From positions 1 to 10,005 of the forward strand of contig JAQIWT010001644.1 of the NCBI GenBank assembly GCA_034696485.1: a DNA stretch of 10,005 bases. Direction: 5' to 3'. The stretch is from Isohypsibius dastychi. Lineage: Eukaryota > Tardigrada > Eutardigrada > Parachela > Isohypsibiidae. The stretch's first letter is position 1. Every line of letters starts with the position of its first letter. Both the position numbers and the translations under genes were made by a program. Below are positions 7,401 to 10,005 of this stretch, piece by piece. Below the pieces are notes generated by a model. It was not told the origin of the DNA. It ran no database searches and was given only the letters and a program-made list of their open reading frames with translations.

Positions 7401-9787
7401 TAAACATTTAAAAACCGACGGCTTTAAACGCCCGTTCACCTTTGTTATTCCATCAGGTTCTAACAAGCAAACGAACGTTCACAACCCAAAAACGCAGATT
7501 TCGGAACGATAAAATGCAAAATGTAGCTTTTGTTGCGCTGATCACAACTGAGTAATGAGGCGGCTGATAACGGGCTTGTAGGCGAAAAAAAGGAAAGAAC
7601 AAAGCAGAACATTCCTTTAGTTATAGAAAAATGGTGGTGAATGTGTCAGTGGGGCTCACCGATATGAATCAAGCCGGGGTTCACGGTTTGATTGTGGAAC
7701 ACTGGAAAGAGGGTCCAAAACGTAGATTCACGGCAACAAATGCGCAAACAGCTCGAAGCTAAACTCACTGCAGACAGGGTTCTATGCTAAAGGCTTAAAG
7801 GGCTCAACAGTTAGGGGATGATCGAAACGAACATATCTCCGCTCAACCTAGAAAAACATGTTTTCTACATAGGCGACGTAGGACTGAGGTGCTCTATCTC
7901 TATGCCAGTTACCCCTTAACACTTACCCAACCCCTAATGCTGTATAGAACGCTAGGATCGGTATGCATCCCAGTTTCATGCAATTGGGCACCATCCGACC
8001 ATCCACATATTACGTTGCAACAAATAAGTTCTTTTTGGACCCCCCCCCCCCCCCGTTCATTATCATTTGTTTGTGGGATACCCCACCCCCTTTTAACGTT
8101 TAAAACGGGTATCCCCCCGCCCTACTACAATTTTTATGTTTTTTCTCGGAGACCAAACGTTGAAAACGCAAAAAAACAAAGTTTTTACATTCTTTATGTG
8201 AACGTTACATCTCACGGGACCCCCTCCCCCTTCCCCCTCATCGCAACGTAATATACTGGATGGCCCCTTGCTGGAAACCTCCACTCCAGCTGAAACAGAA
8301 CTATGGCGTGAGCCCCTGGTTGTTCATGTTGGTGAGCCCTACTCCTTCCTTTCTTCCCTTTTTTACTCGCTTATAAGCCCGTTATCAAATGCCTCACTAG
8401 TCAGGTCAGGTTATAATCAGAGCAAAAAATGCTACATTGTGAACTTTTTCTTGAGTGGAGCGAGAAGCGAGATTGATAGGGCAGAAACAGACTTTGCTTT
8501 AGCATTGCACAAGCGCGCGGAAAAAACGTTAAAGATTGATAAGGAACACCCAGACTTCTTTGCTACTTATAGTCTCTTAGCCCTGCATACTCTTTAGGCT
8601 AGGAAAGCGGACCGAATCAAACGCGGTGGGGGGGGGGGGATGAAAATCGGTGTTGGTAGAGCTCGTCACAACTGCGCTCATAGTGAACTTTTGTCCAGTT
8701 TTCTGCCTTTTCGAGTGTACTCTACCTAGGGCAAAGTCGAACATATCGTTGAAACAAAGATGTCGCCGAAAAAAGTCCGAATGCTCGAGTGAGCTCATCT
8801 CCGTCGCTAGCAACACGTACGCGAATGGGCTTGATGTGTCGTTCTCGTTCAGAATCCTTCTTTCCTTGAGCGAGTCCAGGAAATTCTGAGGAACGTTCGG
8901 CTTTTGCATGCAGATGCCTGAAAAAAGACAGGTTTTCAGCTTGATGCGCTGTTTACCATGTCACAACGATGGCCTTTGTGACAGAATTTTGGTTGTCGCC
9001 AAATCTCAGACTTGACCTTCCATTTCTAAACCTCTCTCGAAACATCCCGCAAGAATACAATTGCCGATATTCATATACAAATGGTGGTGGATTTGTGAGG
9101 GTGTGGGGGGGGGGGGGGAGAGGAGGTAGACTTTACAAAACCTCCGCGAAACCTGACCGTTTCTTTGAACGTTTTTCAACACCTTTTTCAATACTTTCCC
9201 GGAGGCTTTTTTTCCACTGAACTTCAGCGTGAGCCCTATTGACATATAATTCTCTTGGATACTGGTAAATGGCGCCAAAAGCCTTTAGACTTCTGTTCTA
9301 GAAGTGATCTTGGTTGATACTGAACTTGAAAATAGCAGCTATAGCTATAAACGTGATGAGGTTATCACGGCTGTTTTTTGTGCACCGTCACCAGACCCTA
9401 CATGGCTTCGACCATGAAATGACATCTACAGAGAATACAGTTGTCGAGACTTATGCACACACAAGCGTCGAATCGATATTCAACCCCCCTGTCATATTCA
9501 TGCGCTGGTAAAAGTCTGCGAAACTGAGCCGGTTGAACAGCTCTAAACTGGTTAACAGCAGGAACTAATGACCAGAGGTGAACACCAGGTTTTCATGTAC
9601 AGACGCGCGACCAATTCAACAGATTCTACAAAGTTCTGTGTCATTTTTCTTATCCAAGCTGTTGAGGAAAGTTTGGTACACACTATGCAACTCCTGTAAG
9701 AAATGCCAACGCAGAGTTTCTATAGTAAAACCGGCATTTTTGGACTTCACCACACTAAATGTATTATCGTTTGAGGACATTGGGCAA
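3966..9787 (-). CDS. Multi-exon protein kinase with long N-terminal region, one in-frame stop
   Basis: Inferred exons, 5' to 3': 9787-9630 (tentative), 8917-8726, 7701-7660, 7316-7104, 7041-6498 and 4497-3966, stop TAA at 3968-3966. Phases match at every join (the first four introns are phase 1, the last phase 2). If ATG 9780-9778 is the start, the protein is 557 codons with the stop codon counted as a residue. About 200 N-terminal residues match nothing I know. The kinase domain has glycine loop LGNGAYGAV (about 220), VALK (Lys243), helix C Glu (about 258), HLDLKPEN (342-349), IIDLG (364-366), GTPDYAAPE and DIWSFGV. A Lys/Arg-rich tail ends the protein. HLD replaces HRD (a non-RD kinase) and DLG replaces DFG; DLG is also found in IKK kinases. 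TAA at 6955-6953 interrupts the strand after the glycine loop, so this may be a pseudogene or carry a local error. Confidence 0.75.
4857..5588. mobile_element. Non-autonomous DNA transposon (MITE-like) with long terminal inverted repeats
   Basis: The left end (CTACAGGCGTCCC at 4859) and the reverse complement of the right end (ending 5586) agree over about 65 bp with a few differences, including a shared GTCTCTGTTTCACT. The motif (G)CGTCCC recurs inside both ends, for example near 4865, 4893, 4980, 5491 and inverted at 5525-5580. Subterminal repeats like these are common in hAT and CACTA-type elements. The right end reads CACTACAGG inward, the left CGCTACAGG, which hints at the CACTA/Chapaev group. 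No transposase is present, and no clear target duplication flanks it (GAGTAC left, ATTTCT right). Confidence 0.8.
6012..6029. repeat. Short palindrome
   Basis: CGATACGG and CCGTATCG are a perfect 8-bp inverted repeat around TG. No function is assigned. Confidence 0.5.
6064..6096. repeat. Hairpin-forming inverted repeat
   Basis: AACAGATT and TCCGC (6064-6077, one bulged A) pair with GCGGA and AATCTGTT (6084-6096) around a 6-nt loop, 13 base pairs in all. It lies 35 bases from the palindrome at 6012. Confidence 0.5.
6466..6477. repeat. 12-base C run
   Basis: C homopolymer 21 bases from the 3' edge of the kinase exon at 6498. On the transcribed (minus) strand it is a G run just downstream of the donor site. 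Confidence 0.9.
6498..7041 (-). CDS. Kinase exon: glycine loop to activation loop, with TAA at 6955-6953
   Basis: The exon has acceptor GTCTTCCAG (ending 7042) and donor CC/GTAAGC (starting 6497). It encodes FLGNGAYGAV, then TAA, EFQRSSDLRMVALKSLKD, helix C (NVEEELNVHRIF), the hinge (IELEVFTGGSLETKL), HLDLKPENIMF, VIIDLGCAR and ITCGTP. The frame is otherwise continuous through all 544 nt. The exon exits in phase 2 and the far exon completes the Asp codon of GTPDYAAPE, which confirms the 2-kb intron. Confidence 0.9.
7104..7316 (-). CDS. Exon of the kinase N-terminal region
   Basis: The exon has acceptor GTCGTCTTACAG (ending 7317) and donor GCAG/GTATCA (starting 7103). It is 213 nt, phase 1 at both ends, and fully open. 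The peptide is rich in Trp, Tyr and Cys (GDIFSVWKRQCEPVWCDEGE, then YRIYLRCMLDWEVYNGRL), which suggests a folded beta-rich domain. I do not recognise it. It directly precedes the kinase exon across a 62-nt intron (7042-7103). Confidence 0.7.
7317..7659 (-). other. 343-nt intron of the kinase gene, no feature seen
   Basis: It runs from donor GTGAGC (7659) to acceptor CTTACAG (7317). No repeat, RNA or open coding stretch was recognised within. Confidence 0.6.
7660..7701 (-). CDS. 42-nt micro-exon of the kinase gene
   Basis: The exon has acceptor CCCTCTTTCCAG (ending 7702) and donor G/GTGAGC (starting 7659). It is phase 1 at both ends and encodes 14 residues (FHNQTVNPGLIHI plus shared codons). 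It reads smoothly into EAIKKGQG of the next exon. Its only evidence is splice quality and phase, both good. Confidence 0.6.
7988..8270. mobile_element. Short inverted-repeat element rich in C runs
   Basis: The left arm CCATCCACATATTACGTTGC (7999-8018) is matched by the inverted right arm GCAACGTAATATACTGGATGG (8243-8263). Between them lie a 15-C run and several CCCCC stretches broken by AACGTT-like words. This pattern (GGGGCCATCCA-x-ATTACGTT ends around C-rich interiors) resembles a widespread family of invertebrate non-autonomous elements as I remember it; the family name is not certain. It lies in the intron between the 192-nt and 42-nt kinase exons. Confidence 0.65.
8040..8054. repeat. 15-base C run
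   Basis: C homopolymer inside the short inverted-repeat element, preceded by GGA. Confidence 0.9.
8628..8639. repeat. 12-base G run
   Basis: G homopolymer in the 1,024-nt intron of the minus-strand kinase gene. Confidence 0.9.
8726..8917 (-). CDS. Exon of the kinase N-terminal region
   Basis: The exon lies between a strong acceptor (CTGTCTTTTTTCAG ending at 8918) and donor CTAG/GTAGAG (8725). It is 192 nt, enters and leaves in phase 1, and is open throughout. The peptide (QNFLDSLKERRILNEND, later HSDFFRRHLCFNDMFDF) is helical in character. The short segment FLDSLKERRILNEND faintly recalls a helix pair of death-fold domains (DED or CARD), but this is a weak impression. Reading on past the donor gives a proline run coded by the C run, which supports ending the exon here. 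Confidence 0.65.
8918..9629 (-). other. 712-nt presumed intron, G run inside
   Basis: This lies between the tentative first exon and the 192-nt exon. It holds a 14-G run at 9105-9118. The minus-strand open stretch 9278-9006 is rich in Lys and contains a proline run coded by the C run; it has no domain and is not called. Confidence 0.4.
9105..9118. repeat. 14-base G run
   Basis: G homopolymer in a G-rich patch (about 9083-9127) in the presumed first intron of the minus-strand gene. Confidence 0.9.
9630..9787 (-). CDS. Tentative first exon of the minus-strand kinase gene
   Basis: An open, protein-like stretch between acceptor-like CTTTTAG (9788) and donor GTAGAATC (9629) could be the first or second exon. 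It leaves in phase 1, as the next exon requires. ATG at 9780-9778 could be the start. The peptide contains an amphipathic, Leu-rich segment (LRWHFLQELHSVYQTFL) that suggests helices. The donor is weak and the exon is supported only by phase and composition. Confidence 0.4.
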
Positions 9788-9864
9788 CTAAAAGTTTTGG
9801 GGTAGTGGGACAATGAGGGACCGTTATACATAGTACGTCTTCGCCAAAACTAAGTCATCTCCCT

Positions 9865-9875
9865 CCCCCCCCCCC
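9865..9875. repeat. 11-base C run
   Basis: C homopolymer in the right flank, within a short C-rich patch. Confidence 0.85.
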
Positions 9876-9995
9876 TCCAAACCCCGACTTACCGTGCTAT
9901 TATATACGAGGGGTGTCACTGTTGTTAACTACTTTATTTTGCCTGAGACTTGGTGCACCAACCAGCCAGGGATGATTATAGCTGGTCTAGTGGTC

Positions 9996-10005
9996 GGGGG
10001 GGGGG
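9996..10005. repeat. G run of at least 10 at the window edge
   Basis: The window ends inside this run, so its length is unknown. Confidence 0.8.

Larger units (their letters stand above)
7702..8725 (-). other. 1,024-nt intron of the kinase gene
   Basis: The donor GTAGAG is at 8725 and the acceptor CTTTCCAG ends at 7702. The intron is phase 1 at both sides and holds the C-rich inverted-repeat element and a 12-G run (8628-8639). Plus-strand open stretches at 7889-8251 and 8268-8597 overlap the element or lack known motifs and are not called as genes. Confidence 0.6.
9788..10005. other. Right flank, no gene seen
   Basis: No exon is supported here. The promoter or further 5' exons of the minus-strand kinase gene would lie here or beyond the window. 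An 11-C run (9865-9875) and a terminal G run (from 9996) are present. Confidence 0.5.

Noticed and set aside
8093-8284. 63-codon minus-strand open stretch with Gly run
   Set aside because: It lies within the C-rich inverted-repeat element; the Gly and Pro runs come from homopolymers.

Overview
The window looks like animal (or close holozoan) nuclear DNA. It has spliced genes with GT...AG introns, many of only 56-104 nt and most in phase 1, a receptor-tyrosine-kinase signature (HRDLSARN), a metazoan-type PGRP ectodomain, two short inverted-repeat transposon remnants and several long G or C runs. Nothing in it allows a species call. No rRNA, tRNA or CRISPR was seen.

Layout. (1) 1-557: no gene recognised; a 17-G run at 432-448. 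(2) 558-3239, plus strand: a nine-exon gene that by exon and phase logic encodes signal peptide, PGRP (peptidoglycan-recognition) domain, one transmembrane helix, juxtamembrane region and tyrosine kinase domain. About 583 residues are expected if the breaks are undone. The copy here is broken: an 8-bp tandem-repeat frameshift in the membrane helix, a lost splice acceptor, a small frameshift after the P-loop, a 10-bp tandem duplication in helix C, an in-frame TAA before DFG, a GC splice donor and a net 32-nt insertion near the end of the kinase domain. (3) 3240-3965: tail-to-tail intergenic DNA. (4) 9787-3966, minus strand: a six-exon gene for a protein kinase with a long unrecognised N-terminal region (about 200 residues) and a kinase domain with HLD/DLG in place of HRD/DFG. 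It has one in-frame TAA inside the glycine-loop strand. Its 2,000-nt intron holds a 732-bp element with long terminal inverted repeats, and its 1,024-nt intron holds a second, roughly 270-bp inverted-repeat element rich in C runs. (5) 9788-10005: no gene seen; the window ends inside a G run.

How the parts might fit. A PGRP ectodomain on a tyrosine kinase would be a receptor that senses bacterial cell wall and signals by tyrosine phosphorylation. I do not recall this architecture being described, and it is the main discovery in the window even though this copy appears to be a pseudogene. The PGRP domain lacks the zinc ligands of amidase-type PGRPs, so it would sense rather than cut. The neighbouring kinase may belong to the same immune-type locus, but that is inference from proximity only.
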